Shown here: in pieces, positions 48,754 through 61,782 of the stretch
Position numbering within the stretch: position 1 is the first letter of the stretch
Layout: each line of letters opens with the position of its first letter
DNA from: Amblyornis subalaris
Lineage: Eukaryota; Chordata; Aves; Passeriformes; Ptilonorhynchidae
Reading direction: 5' to 3'
Length of the DNA stretch: 64,000 nt
NCBI GenBank assembly: GCA_018881555.1
Contig: JACAXG010000033.1
Location: 6,654,979 to 6,718,978, forward strand
Translations under genes and position numbers: made by a program
Notes under the pieces: generated by a model
What the model was told of the DNA's origin: nothing
Seen by the model: only the letters and a program-made list of their open reading frames with translations
Databases searched by the model: none

Positions 48754-49155
48754 TCACATAGTTATAGAAGTTTTTAAGTTGTATGGTACCTCTTGAGAGC
48801 AGGTAGTCCAACTTCCCTGCTCAAGCAGGATCAGATAGATCTAACAGTCCTGGAGCTTGTCCAGCCAGATTCTGAATATCTTCAGGGCTGGTGATGCCAC
48901 AACCTATCTGGACAGCCTGCTCCACTGTGTATCTCTCTTCACAGGAAAAATTAAATATATTGTGTTCAGATGGAATTTCTTGTCTTTGTTTTCTCTTGTC
49001 CTGTCAGTGTGTAACACCAAGAAGAGTCTGGCTTCCTCATCTTCATTGCCTCACATCAGATATTCGCACACCTTGAGAAGATGTGTCCTGAAACTTCTCT
49101 TTTCCAGACTGAAAAGTCCCAACTCTCCAGTTTGTTTAAATGTTTCCTGTCCTNA
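48754..49155 (-). mobile_element. CR1 LINE 3' end, old copy
   Basis: The plus strand reads as the reverse complement of a CR1 3' end. It starts with CACATAGTTATAGAAG, then CTCTTGAGAGCAGGTAGTCC, TTCCCTGCTCAAGCAGG, TCTTCAGGGCTGGTGATGCC, CTTGTCCTGTCAGTGTGTAA and CTCTTTTCCAGACTGAAAAG. Many mismatches relative to the usual CR1 pattern show age. It lies tail to tail with the CR1 at 48449-48629, about 125 bp apart. Confidence 0.9.
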
Positions 49156-49533
49156 TTCTCCTCCATCAAGGGTAAGTCTTGGTCCAAAACTTCTCTCTGG
49201 CCTCAGTGGCACAGCCAGGAACCCTAAAGGCCAGTTTTAATAGTAAATACCCTTTTAACTGGGAGGGAATTTTTCTCTGAGGCAGAAGAATGTCTGAGGT
49301 CTTCCATCTCTCATAGCTAGGAACTGCTTACATGGTTCATGAACTAGGTCTAGTCTGCCACTGTTTAACATGACCTTGCTATAGGCTTAGTTCATCCAGG
49401 AATACAGAGGAAGATTGTCTAGTATGGACTATACTGGAAGCAGTTTATTCATCCCTTCAGATTTCAGGCAAAGGGCTGATAAAGGCATCCAAAACAGCCT
49501 GGGGACCTGATCTGCAGCTGGTGATAGCTACAC
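49156..49533. other. Unique stretch before the solo LTR
   Basis: Nothing was recognised beyond the end of the CR1 copy. Confidence 0.45.
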
Positions 49534-49660
49534 GTACATGTCCTGGGTTAGCCATATATTCTATTACCACCCACAAAAGCTGGATAAATTCAGTTACACA
49601 CCTGGTCCCTGAGGGACTCCTTGTCTCAACTGAGATAAGCACTCTGGCCGACAGCAAGCA

Positions 49661-49740
49661 CCACCCATCCTGATTATCTAATCTCAGCTAATGGCCCNTT
49701 ACACCACCCATCCTGATTAATGGCCCTTTACTGGACTTGG
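49661..49740 (+). repeat. Direct duplication (43-bp offset) in U3
   Basis: CCACCCATCCTGATTA occurs at 49661 and again at 49704, each followed after a few bases by TAATGGCCC. It is a tandem duplication inside the LTR U3 region. Confidence 0.8.
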
Positions 49741-49754
49741 TAAAAATAGAATGT

Positions 49755-49855
49755 CAGAAAACCATGAGAATCATCTGAGCTCATTGAAATAGAATATCAA
49801 AAGCCCTGAGACTCATCCAAACTCAGAAACCATGAGAATCATCTGAGCTCATTGC
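49755..49855 (+). repeat. Direct duplication (68-bp offset) in U3
   Basis: ACCATGAGAATCATCTGAGC followed by TCATTG occurs at 49761 and exactly again at 49829. Such tandem duplications in U3 are typical of retroviral enhancer regions. Their identity suggests a fairly recent duplication. Confidence 0.85.
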
Positions 49856-49940
49856 TGAAGCAACCAATAGAACACTGAGAAGATCCTCTTCCATTGNGAG
49901 AGTCCCCGCCCCTGGGGGAGGTGCCAGCCAAGAAACACAG

Positions 49941-49947
49941 CATAAAA
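49941..49947 (+). promoter_or_regulatory. TATA-like box of the 49539-50449 LTR
   Basis: CATAAAA about 30 bp downstream of the GC-box-like CCCCGCCCC. A start site 25-30 bp further would put the pentamer array near the 5' end of the transcript. Activity is not shown. Confidence 0.5.
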
Positions 49948-49983
49948 CAAGGGTTTGGGATGGGAGAAACCACTCTCGACTGG

Positions 49984-50118
49984 ACTCCAATCCACTCCAC
50001 TCCACTCCAATCCACTCCACTCCACTCCACTCCACTCCACTCCACTCCACTCCACTCCAATCCACTCCACTCCACTCCATTCCACTCCACTCCACTCCAC
50101 TCCACTCCACTCCACTCC
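49984..50118. repeat. (TCCAC)n pentanucleotide array, 27 units
   Basis: About 135 bp of strict 5-bp periodicity, mostly TCCAC with several TCCAA and one TCCAT. It sits inside the LTR between the TATA-like box and the ATTAAA signal. The array creates long spurious frames on both strands (HSTPL-type on plus, EWSGV-type on minus). It resembles a young satellite seed in structure. Confidence 0.95.
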
Positions 50119-50362
50119 TTGGAATTGGACTCAGCTACTCCACTCCTCTGGACTGGACTCCACTCAACTGGACTCCACTCCACTCCACTGCTCTACTGGA
50201 CTGGACTACCAGGACTGGACTACCAGACCTTCCTGCACGACCAGTGCCTAACTGGACTACACAGCTACCACCCTGGTCAACAAGGTGTCAGGTTGTACCA
50301 TGACTCTGTCGGTTTGTTTAGGCTGGTGTTTCTGTATTCCTCCATTTATTTTTACCTTTTTT

Positions 50363-50368
50363 ATTAAA
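50363..50368 (+). terminator. Polyadenylation-type signal of the LTR
   Basis: ATTAAA in a T-rich context 80 bp before the LTR end, the expected place for the end of R. Confidence 0.55.
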
Positions 50369-53015
50369 ATTGTAATTTTGACCTAAAATCTCTCGAGGCA
50401 TTTTGTGTGGGGTTAATTTCCCCTGCTGGTTTACAGTCAAACCAGCACAGTACAAATGATTAAAGAAGGAGTGATGATCAATGCAGTGTGAATTATTAGT
50501 GGACAGCTTCCAAATGAAGCAAGTTAATAAAAGTAGGGTCTAATTAAGTCATGTTCCCTGTGTCTTATCTCTGCCTGCATGCCTGATGCTATGGCTTTCA
50601 TTCAGGTAAGCTGTCTGGAAAGCACAAAAGAAAAGAACGTAGTTTCTTTCCCCTATTGAAAGAAATCAGGTAGGGTGAATAGAGAAAACTCTACCAGCAA
50701 TGTGGGGTTTTTATGATTTCTGTGGAAAAAAATGAAATCTGACACACTTTGTATTAAAACTTTCTGAGTATAGAACTGCTGAAGATATGTGAGACTTTGT
50801 ACTTTGGATGCCCAAATATAGGAGGCTACAATTCTTCAATTCCTACGTGTTCCAACGAGTTAAAAATATAACTACCATCTCAAGAAATGGTTTCAGTAAC
50901 TTCGCTAGTGTAAGCTCTTTCCTGAGGGAGTGCACATTGAAGCAGTATTCTCCTGAAGGTGGCATGAGAAGCCTCTGGAGCTCTTTCTACCACAGGCAAA
51001 AAAAAAAATTCAAGCAGTGAGTACTGCTTTTAGATGGCAGGTGGAAATGCTGAAATAAATAAAGACTTTTGGTAGGTAGAGTCTAGTTTCCCATATAATT
51101 ACTGTGAATTTTATGTATTATACAATAATAAGAATAATTTAATTTATATATGGCTGTGGGATAAGTTTTCTGATTTTTGACAGTAATAATATAATTTATC
51201 TTTGGTTTTTAAATATTTCTGCTAGGAAAAAAATGTGCCTAATTTGTCAGAACTTTTCCTCCTCAGCCATTCAGAAGAAAATAAATTCTGTCCTTTCAAC
51301 CCTTCTCTTGCATTTATTCTCTTTACCTGCGTAATTTTTGCAAAATACTTTATTATAAAAATTTTTAAATGGACTGCAGGCATAAGTTTGCCAAGCAGGA
51401 AGAGAGAAGCTAGAAAAATGGGTGTCTGTTCACTGACACAGTGCATGATCTCCTCTCTACTCCTGTCTCCAAAACATCTACCCCTAGGACAAGTATTAAA
51501 GAGGCTTTGCTGTACTTTTTCCAAAATGCCTCAGGTTTTATCTTATGATCCTTTATTTCTATTTGTTCTACTCCATCCACAGCTGAAATACTGTTGAAAT
51601 TCCCAGAAAAGAAGGAGGAATTTTTTTTTTCTTCAGAAAGTATATGTTCTGTGAAAAAGATGGCTGACTGGAGAATTTTTTCTTGAACATTTCATTAGCA
51701 AAAAGATGTGGAGAATATGAGATTGTGGAGAATATTAAAATATTTTGTATGTGTTAATGTTAAGCTGTACATGCCTCTCTTTTAATTAATCAGAAGGGAT
51801 TATATTTGTCTTGCTCTGAGATGATGAATGATACACAAACATTTCAGCACTCAGTACCAATGGATTGGCCACATAATTAAGAAAATAATTTGGTTGTGAA
51901 ATGTGGAGTTTCTACCAGATCTTTGCTTTTTACAAAGAATGCTCAAGAACAGCTGTTAAAGAAAATTTTAAGCATCAGATTTGCATAGAAGAAAAAGGCT
52001 GAGAGCTAGTGAGTCTAGCAATATCTTGGAGGGGGTTAAAATCTAGGAGAAGAATCACTTCATGGATGGAAAGCAACATGGCCTCTTACTCTGTTCTGTG
52101 ACTGAGAAAAACCTTCTATGAGAGACAGGTGATCAAACAAATATCCCAATTTATAGTTTCAGGGCTTCCCATGACTATGGGTAGTTCTATGGGTTGCCAT
52201 GAAGTAGTTAAATCCTTTTTTTTTTCTTTCAACTGTTCCGCTATGACTTCTGTAATGTGCCACAGCTGCTGTAGGAAAATATCTAAGCAAGTTCCACAAC
52301 AACAAATTTATGTTTGAAAATCTAATCTGATGACAAGTTTTGACTTCTGACAATATTTAGGATGTGACTGTAGGAAACTCTAATGCACATTTATCCCAAG
52401 TGTTTGCAAATCTGTCTGAGTCTGTGTTGTTACCTTACGCCAGACTTTCTGTACTGTGTCATCATTAAATAGCAGGTTTGGAGGCTCTGCTGTTCCATCT
52501 TTTATCCTATAATTAAAAAATCCACTTAATAGTGGTCTCTCTCTCTACTTCTCTCTTTTAAGTGAAGTGTGTCACTCCATCCACAACATCTACCCAGTTT
52601 GAGTTTAACTTGAACATAGTCAAGTGGCTTTTGCACAATTGTATTAGTACCCCACTGATGCATATAAAAGGATTGAGAATTATACTTGCAGTTGATTTCT
52701 TCCTTGACAAGCATTTCTAAATTACCACTTGTCCCGTTTTTAATCAGATTTGAATTTCTGTCAGGCTGAGATGCATTCTGTGTTTAATGAAGCAAATTGT
52801 TGATTAAGGCCTTTGATATTATTAAAATTATTTGGCCCTTATTTTCTATTCTTTTTACTGTTATTAGAGAATTATGCTGATTTAGAATGATGAGGCTGGC
52901 GGTGATATTGGTAGCAGTCTTACTCTTTATTGTGCTGTTTGTATAGCCTTTGTTACACAAATAAAATACACTCTCCATATACTCCCTTTAATGTCCTGTC
53001 AAACCTTTCAAACTC

Positions 53016-53061
53016 AAAAAAAAAAAAAAAAAGAAAAGAAAAAGAAAAGAAAAAATAAAAA
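53016..53061. repeat. A-rich tract (A17, then AAAAG units)
   Basis: A run of 17 A followed by AAAAG-type units. It is low complexity. No retrogene or SINE body was recognised upstream, so there is no support for calling it a poly(A) tail. Confidence 0.8.
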
Positions 53062-56000
53062 GTATATGGTTTTGTTGCAATCAGTGTCCACAAAAATTTA
53101 TCTCTTCCTTTCTCATTGTTATGCAAAAGATGAAATGGCTAGTTTGGTACACTTTATCTCAATTAAGTGCAGGCTAACTGATTATTTATGAGTGCCATAT
53201 CATTCTTTCTTTTGGTATAGGTTATTTCCAGCCATCCTACCTTTGCCCGTCAACTAGATTGGGACCTTAAATGTAATTAAATATCATCCTAAATTTAACT
53301 AGAAGTGATTTTCTGGTGTTGTTCCTTCTGCAGGAAACTGTAAAGTACCACTCATTTTCTAAAGTTATCAAAAAAATCTTGACNTTAAAAGATTAAAAGT
53401 TGAAAAAAACAACTCCCCAAGCCCCCAGACTACTGCTAGTTTTGCTATTCTACTTGCCATTGATATTTCCTTATTTTTCTTTCCGTAGTTTTAAATATTC
53501 ACTGGGTATATGGCAAGGTTACACTACTTTACTTTTTATTTCATATTCTTCTTTTGTCAAACAGTCCTTTTTTTTCAGCAGTGATTACCTCCTGCTGTAT
53601 GCACAGACAGCAGCACTGTCCTGCACTTCCCTAGACTATTATNAGGAGGTGTTATTTGCACTTCGTGTGATAGTATCTCAGTTCCTTTGCTCTGCTTTGT
53701 CTGTGTTTGCTCTAGCATGATCTCATGTTTTCTGAGTACAGGTGATAGGGATTTTATTCACCCTCCCACATGAGCTTTTTATGATGACATTAATAGTTCT
53801 CCATTTTCACAGTACCAGATCAACTGATAGATACATTCTTGACTTGGTTTTTAGCATTACACTCTGCTGTTGAATCATAGTTATCCCATGATTACCTAAT
53901 GCCACAGAATACCATTCTCTCTTCTCACTTCCAACTGATAAATTCCATTTCAGAGCAGAAATTCTCAGTATTAAGTGGATGACCTTGCATTTTATTCTCT
54001 TAAATAGCACTTCTAGAATATACAGCATTAAAGACAGACAGTGTTTTCCTTATTTTGAATCTTCTGATTCTCTAAAATATGAAGGTTATCACTCAGCTTT
54101 CCCTCATTACCAAATGTCATCAGGAGACTTCCACTCCTTGTCCTAGAGTTGCAAATTTAGCAGAATTTGTAAGTGACCTCAAGCTCTACTCAGGAGCTCT
54201 GCTGATAAACTCTACATACTCAGATTATATATTCAAACATACTCATTTTTGTCTCTCCCCCCCCAAGTCAGTATCTTCTCCATCTGACAGGATTTTATTA
54301 ATTCCTACCCTCTTCAGGTGCACTAATAAATTATCTTACATGACGTCCCATCAGGTGATTTATAGTAATCCAGAGAGATTAGATCAATTGCATCTCATCT
54401 GTCTGAAAATTTATATAGCTCTTCATGTGAACAATAAATAGAAGTAAGATTTGTTTAAACAAATGTCCAAATGATAACAAAGAATTGCATATTAATGCAG
54501 CTCCCCCAAACCAGAACACACAACTATTCATTTCTTTTTAAGTCTTTGATGAAAAAAAAAAGGTTCTGCTGCCAAAGTCCTTCATTCTTCAATTTGTTGA
54601 ATACATTGAAGTAGAGCAGAAAGGGAAAAAAAGATCATTCCCTTTTGTGTCATATTTTGATGTTTGGAAAACTATTCTCACTCTGTCTTAGATTAAAATC
54701 CAGGAATGCTCACATTTACTTGGAAATAGTATGGGGTTTTGGTGCTAGGAACATCCACTTGTCTGCCTGTCCTGTGGCTCCTGGAAGACCTGGAGCTAGT
54801 GGTCATGGTGCCCCCAGCAGGTGCTTTATTGAGAAGCCACAGAGATGAGCTGGCAGGACACCAAGAAAAGTTTCAAAGCCTGTCTGGTGGCAGATTTCCA
54901 AAGGGATTTCATCACAATTGGACTATTTTAGCAAAAAATCTGCATAGCAAGGAAGTAAAAAAATAGCAAAAATAAAAAATTTTCTCTGAATTTTCCCACC
55001 AGCTTTAATGTTAATTATTCTTGCTGTGGGAGAAAGCAGATACACTCTCTGTGGGACACAAAGTGTGAAATATTTACTGTGTTGGGACTTGCTCTAAACA
55101 CATTTCTGGTATATCCTGTTGTGGTCTTGAGGGCACTAAGGACCTGTCTGCCCCTGTCCAGCTTTCCTGGGGCTTCACCCTACCCAGCTCACAGCACAGG
55201 ATGCCATGTCAGCCCCCCAGGACCATCAGTCTCATTGATGCAGAAGCAGAGCTAGTCTCCTGCTCCCCACAGCGTTGCCCAGCCCAGGTATGGGACACAT
55301 GAGAGAAGACCTCCACTGCTTCCAGGTTAAGTTGATANTACATTGCCTGATTGATGCTTTGATGAAATATGCTTTTAACCAGCCTAGTTTTCTGACTGGG
55401 TCATAGCTCTTTCTGCAATGGTGGGTATACGGAGATCTCAGATGTGGTAGCTCATCTTAGATGGTTAGTAAGGTCCATATTTATCAGAACTCTTACTGTA
55501 GGCAAAAAAAAAAGGGTTTGGAGAAGCAAAGTGCCTTGCAAGGGTCACAAGAAGAAGCCACTAGGTCCTCACAAAATTCAAACTTTTCTCACAAATAACA
55601 GTTTTAAAACACATTTTAGATTATAGCATGCTCTGGATTTATATGGTTTGATGTAAATGAATTAATTTGGTTTGGAAGTCTGGTCATAAGGTAAAATTGA
55701 GGGCATAAAGCACTTAAACTGTAGCTCCATGAATATTTTATATTTTGATAAACCTAAAAAATTGGCCCAGGATTTAACCATATCAAAATAATTTCTTATT
55801 ATTATCTGGTGTACAGTCATAGTTGGCAATGAACTAGGATTATTAACTCCATGTAAATGTCTGGAATAAAGTCTACTTGCAAATTTGAGAAGAACTATAA
55901 AATATAATATTCAGTGTTTAGAAAAACTTTGTGCTATGGAGTTGATCCATCTAAAAAATAGTAGATGGTAGCTTGTTTACAGAAAAAAAGATATTTTGTC

Positions 56001-56830
56001 TTCAGTTCATATCTCTTTCCCAGTTCAATTTAATGTGGTATCAAATTTATGAGCTGGAACACTGGGATGAGGAGGCAGACAGAAATTCCAGTGTTGAAAT
56101 ACAGGCCAGAGTATAATGAGACAAGAATGTGAATATTTAAGCTGTCATTGCCTGCAGAAAGGACNTAAACTGATGAATAACTAAGTAGATTAAGTGTAGC
56201 TTTCTTTTTTTTCTTATGTTTACAAACCTTTCTAAATTTGTTACCTATTTCTATTTGCCTTTAAATTAAGCTGATGGTGACTCAAAAGTATATCTCTTAA
56301 CACAGAAGATAGTCTGCTCCCTTTTTGTGATAGTTCCTTTAGCTGGAGCTCTAGAATATTCATATCCAGCTTGGGTCTCCAAAGTATTTCTTTGTAGTAA
56401 CGCAAAAATTGTGCTTTCAAGGCTGTAGAGATCAATTTGAGAATCTGAGAAATCAAGATGAAGAAGTGGCATTTCTCAGATGTTCCATAAAATGTTACAG
56501 CTATTTAGGAAACACACATTAACAACAATTATAGCCCAGAATGTAAAGTTTCTAAACTGAAAGTTGCAAGCAAAACAGTATCCAGGGCTTCGTCTCAACT
56601 TCAAATCAAATTCACATTTCAGAATATTTAAGTTTCCTTGTGCTAATAATTTCAAATTCAGTTACAAAAATATTTTGTATCCTAATATACATGATATTTA
56701 AAGCTTTTGCTCCAAGGCACAAGTCAGTTATGAAGCCACAGATCGTATGAAGAAATGTGTCCTATCAGCAATTTATCCTGTATTTGTCAATGCTGGAACT
56801 TCTTGCTCCTTTTTAAATCATCTGGTGCTA

Positions 56831-56902
56831 ACCACGGTGAGACAGGGTACTGAGTGAAACAGGCTTATGGTCTGATCCAACCCGGCAGTTTTTGTGAAGC
56901 TA
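56831..56902 (+). mobile_element. Possible ancient CR1/L3-like 3' end
   Basis: GAGACAGGGTACTGAGTGAA, then GGTCTGATCCAACCCGGCAG and TTTTTGTG resemble a pattern found at the 3' end of reptile CR1-like LINEs (GACAGGATACTGG, TGGTCTGACCCAGxxxGGC, TTCTTATG). It is short and diverged, so it is only a candidate. Confidence 0.35.
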
Positions 56903-59900
56903 AATCACAAACGGAGGTGGCTTTATCTTATAGATAGCAATGNCAATTACATGCTTGTTAGTACATCTTGACCTAGTTTTCTCTTGATTTATGCAGAAGG
57001 TGACAATTAAAGCTAATCTATGACAACTATTGTTAAAGCACAGCTATTGTGGAGTTCTAAAATCACTTAAGAGCAAATGCTTTTGTGTCTGCTGTCCCCA
57101 AATATCTCTGTAAGCCTCTATACATGTGTAAATTTTCTTTTATCTTTGTGTCTTCCAAAGTATGGCAACACTAACTGCATTTGGCTTACGTATATTGTCA
57201 CAGAATAGACAATGACTGTTTATTGCCCTGTCTACCTCTCTAATGTATTTATAAACTTAAATAACTGCTGTATTGGGAGTTATACTGCATCTTAGAAATT
57301 GTGACTTTGAATGGACTAAAGCATGATATTCTTTTTTTCTGCTATTCTTTTCTCCAATACCTCTTCCTTTTTTCCCCCTTTTTTCCCCCCCTTCGCTCTA
57401 GAATATATCCCTTTCACCTCCATTTGGTTTTCTTAGCTGAGAAAAAAATGAATGAAAACTTCAGGAGTTGGCTTCCCAGTATTACTTCCTAGCAGGACTG
57501 TGAGGTCTGAAATATTTCNTGAACCAACCTTACTGTGCTTTTATTCAGTCTTTTTGATCAGCTGGTGTGACCTGCAGAGATAGTACGTTACTCCAGTGAT
57601 TTGCTGTCTTTGCACTCCTGAAAAATAAAGAAGTCAATAATATTAAATAAACTTCTAGTGTTCACCTCCTGTAGATTGTGAGTGCTTCCTGTCTTTGTGA
57701 AATATGTTTTTCTTAAAATGTAAGCTCCCCTGGCTGTAACCTGTGATGTTTTATGACTTAAAAAGTCCTGGATGCATTTATTTGTCTTTAACAAAAAAGC
57801 AGCTTGGCGATGTGGTAGGTGGCCAACCCTGCAGTGCATGGACAGAGGCAGGCTCTGTCAACTGGGATGCACCAATCCAGAGCACTGGCACAGAGCTGCC
57901 CGAGGAGGCAGGTGGGGACTGCAAAGGAGGCAACTTGCATTTTGCTCTCCTGTTGACTTCAGTACCCAGCTGGGATTGAATGGAGAGATTTACATTATTC
58001 TACAGTCCTTAGCCTGGTCACTAGAGTTCCTCTGAAAGACAAGGAGGGCTAGGACACAGCTTTGTTTCAAAAAAGGCTACCAGTGAAGATGATATTTGAG
58101 TAGAATGAGTTTACCTGTTTGTGGAGGTGGGAGGCCTGGGTTCAATGCCTTCTTTTACTTAAGGAGGTGTATTTCACACTTAACTGAAGTTTNTTTAACC
58201 ACCAACTGTTCTGGGTTGACCTTTTTCTTGGTCTTCTTTCATTTTGCTAAAAACAATAAAAGATTCTTTGCCTCAGAGACATGGATAAAGGAGGAATGCC
58301 TGGATCACAGAGCAATACCCAGTGAACCCATGGAGAAGAAAGCACAGCCAAATCAAACTGCTAAAAATCAGAACATTAAGGCTCTGTCTACATTAGCACT
58401 TTGGTTTTGGGTGGCAATGCAATACTGAGACAAATCCCTTGATTGCCCCTAACAGCAGTTTGGTTCACAAAGAGGTTTAGGTACACAAAAATGAGACTCC
58501 TTTCAGGGATAATGACATTAGAAACTTTGCTTCAGGTGTTCACTAAATACTAGAGTCTAGCCTCTAATGGGAAACTAATGGTCCCAAGCAAAGACTGCTT
58601 CTTCCAGCAGATTGAAATCTCATGTGGTGGGGTGACAGGTCCAAGGAAACTCAGTAGCTTGAATTAACCCCCCCAAATTGCATTTATTATAGATGTAGAA
58701 TTCTCTGCATCTGCTTTCATCTTTTTCTGCTCCTCTGGTGCTGAAGTTTGAATCATCAGAGTAATAAATTCACATGATGTTGGACCATGAATGAAAAGTT
58801 AGATTTTTGAGATAGATGGAAGAAAGAACTCAGCCATGAAAATGGATGCTGCCCAGACACCTCTAATATTAGACTAATTTTAGAATAATGTGAAGAAAAT
58901 ATTTGTTGAGATAGAAGCTATTGAACTGAGAGGCAATGGGAAACAAGAAAAGTTTTAAGAATCATTAACTCATTTTAATGTAATTTTCTTTAGTTTAGTT
59001 GGTTATTAAACTAACAGCCCTGAATACAAGATAACACATAGCTTTTCATTGAAGATATATAGGCTACATGTACGGTCTTACATTCCAGCTATTGAAAGTA
59101 TTGCTAATAGAATTTCTGAATGCCTTCTGATCATTCCTTTTGATATGTACAGTGTCATTTGGGGAAACTGCATTAATGTGTTTTTAAAATTCCTGAATGG
59201 CCACTTGTAAATTATTTCTGTTGTTAAATGTAGTTCTGTATCCACATGCAAATGAATTATTTAATAGGATATATTTCAGTAAAATTACTATTTTTCTTTA
59301 ACAATTACTGTTTTACCTTTTTAGATACTCTCTTAAGAAAAAAAATCTGGTAATTTAAATTAACACAGAGACGTAGATCGTGGACTAAACCCTATCAGTT
59401 GTTAAACAGAAATGGTTTTCAGTTACACTGAAATGAAAGTCCATCTACTTATAAAAACACTAGTATTAAAAGTATTATACTGTATGTTAGAACACTCTAA
59501 ATCAGATAGTGTAATCTAAAATTGCATCTCTAATCATCTGCTTTATCTCCTACTTTTCGCATGGTTTCATCAGCTAATAAGGGAAGAAATGTATAAAGTA
59601 GAAACAATCTCTAGAAATTCATAGTTTCTTGGAAATCTTGGATTAATTATAATGGCATTCATAAAATTCGAATATCTGGCGTCTCAGACACATTTAGTTG
59701 ATAAAGTCTTTGGAAGAGGTGTGTTCAGCAACACAATATAGCAATATTTCCGGGATGACTAGACCCTTGACAGAGGCTTGCAGGGGCTTGGGTTAACAAT
59801 ATTTTCAGACAAAATCAAGCAGTTTAATCCAATAAGGAGAACCACAGCTCCGTTTTTGAAAGCAGTTCTTGACTCAGAGATGCCTTGCTCCCGGAATGAC

Positions 59901-61782
59901 ACCCNAAATCTAAAGGTAGATGCATGGGAGGAAGCAGCGTCAAAAGAGGAGATCAGAAATGCAACTACTGGGCAGGGCACCCCCTAAACTTGGCTAACAG
60001 AAAATGCTGGGAACTTCCTGAAGTTTTGTCACATGGCGGAAATGAGCCCTTGTCTCAGGGCAACAGGCTGACATCTCTGTCTAAGCACAGGGAACATAAA
60101 ATTGTATTTTCTAACGCCTTGTGTAACTTGACCTTTTATCTTCATGCAGTAGAGTGGGCAAGGATCTTTCACGTGAGGGCAACAGAGCAGTTGCGCAGGC
60201 AGCACTAAATCTGCCATTGCTAGCATGCTACAGGTTTGAAGGGTAGCACAGTGTGCATGGAAAGGCACAGGATCCTTTTGGCTATGCTAAGGAGCTGAGC
60301 ATGCTGTGTACAGCAGATTGCAAGATTCATAGGTTGAAGCATTACAGTCACAATATATGTGGAAGAATCATAAGCTAAAATTTGTCATGAGAATGAGAAT
60401 ACCTACATTTACAAGCAGACTTTCACAATTAGTAAATTTGATATATCTTGTAATTGACAATGACATTTGGTATTCAGCTACTGGAAAGTGCAAATTGCCA
60501 AACTCTGGACCAATTACACTTAGTAAGGAACAACAAAACCAGTTTTAGCTGTTGGAAGAATGTAAATTAAATCTTAGGAGAGGAACTGCTATTGGCTGGC
60601 CATGTCACTAAGTGGGAAAGGTGATGAATAGTTAAATGCTATTTTATAAATCTTTCACGTGTGGTTAAATCAGGCCACAGCTGCTAGTAAGTCACACAGC
60701 ATCCAGAAATGAAGTGACAGATACTTTGGATCAGAGAATAATATACCAAACAGCTCAGATGCACATCATATCACTCAGTTTCAATCTAAACTTCCATGAG
60801 CTTAAAGAAGATTGAAATAAATAGGAAAGTTTTCCTTCTGCCACAATACCTGAACAGTAAAACAATTTTTTTTTTTCTGTGTTAGTAACAAATTACATTT
60901 TACATCATGGTGACATGTGAAAGCCAAATCCCTCTGTGTCAGAAAATAGTCCTACCATTCAGAGAAACCACTTCTGTTCTGAAGATCTTACAGCGTAAGC
61001 ATACAAGCACAGCTGATGGATAAAACAAAAGGTGGGGAAGAACAAGAAATGAAGGGACGTGGCAAAATAATATGATACCAGATATCAGTCTGTTATAAAG
61101 AAATACACTCATATCTCCTGTATCTCTGGTTAGTCTAGGACAAAATTGGTAAAGAAAGACATTTCTAGGCAGCAAGGCTACTGTTCAGATTGCAAGATAC
61201 TGGCCCAGTTTCAGAATTTGAGAATCATCATACTGTGTGTAGGTTTTTTTCCTGTAGAACCTTCCCTTAAGAAATCTATGATTGACATAGAAGTAAAATC
61301 TTAACGTGTTGTAAAAACTGGCTAGTTAGCTGATTTAGGTTAGTGTTCAGCACCTTTTCTCTTAGAAAGAACATGTGGTTCAAATAAGTCAGAGACAGAC
61401 CTAGCAGAGGAATCTGGGGTATTGTTAGTTAGGAATTTGCATTACAAATGGGCTATTGATGAATGACAGGAGGCAGGAGGTGTCTCTGTTAAAGGTAATG
61501 TAATGATTAGTATGCATTGTAAAAATCTGCAAGTTCAATTTTGGAATCAAAGAGGTCTGGACAATTTTTCTTCATGATTAGCTAAAATCTCGGTATATGA
61601 AACTTTAGTAGGTCATCCATTCTCATAAAATTCAATGCACTTTAGGTTTTGGTTAGATACTGGAATTGTATAATCCAAGCCATTTATACATATAGATACA
61701 TATAAACATATGTCTAAAAGAAATTAATATATGTATTCCCTCAGATAAACTATTTCTTGAAAATTTCTCACAATTGTTTATA

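Larger units (their letters stand above)
49539..50449 (+). mobile_element. Solo LTR (911 bp) with pentamer array and perfect 5-bp TSD
   Basis: Starts TGTCCTGGGTTAGCC and ends AGTCAAACCAGCACA. A perfect 5-bp duplication GTACA is at 49534-49538 and 50450-50454. U3 holds two internal direct duplications (units of 43 and 68 bp) and a GC-box-like CCCCGCCCC. A TATA-like CATAAAA follows at 49941-49947. An ATTAAA polyadenylation-type signal is at 50363-50368, then about 80 bp of U5-like sequence. Between promoter and polyadenylation signal lies a 135-bp TCCAC pentamer array. There is no internal viral region. The 5-bp duplication suggests an ERVL-like relationship, by inference. Confidence 0.9.
50455..61776. 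other. Long unique AT-rich stretch
   Basis: Eleven kilobases without a recognised gene. It contains the A-rich tract at 53016-53061, a possible ancient CR1-like terminus near 56831, and GC-richer patches near 54740-54860, 55140-55320 and 57800-57980 in which open frames are longer by composition. None resembles a known protein. Confidence 0.5.

Noticed and set aside
49823..50367. Long repetitive open frames on both strands (HSTPL and EWSGV repeats)
   Set aside because: They arise from the 5-bp array: a pentamer without stop codons is open in several frames on both strands. They lie within a solo LTR and have no independent coding evidence.
53016..53061. Poly(A) tail of a processed pseudogene
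   Set aside because: No coding remnant or SINE body lies upstream and no flanking direct repeat was found. It is more simply an A-rich low-complexity tract.
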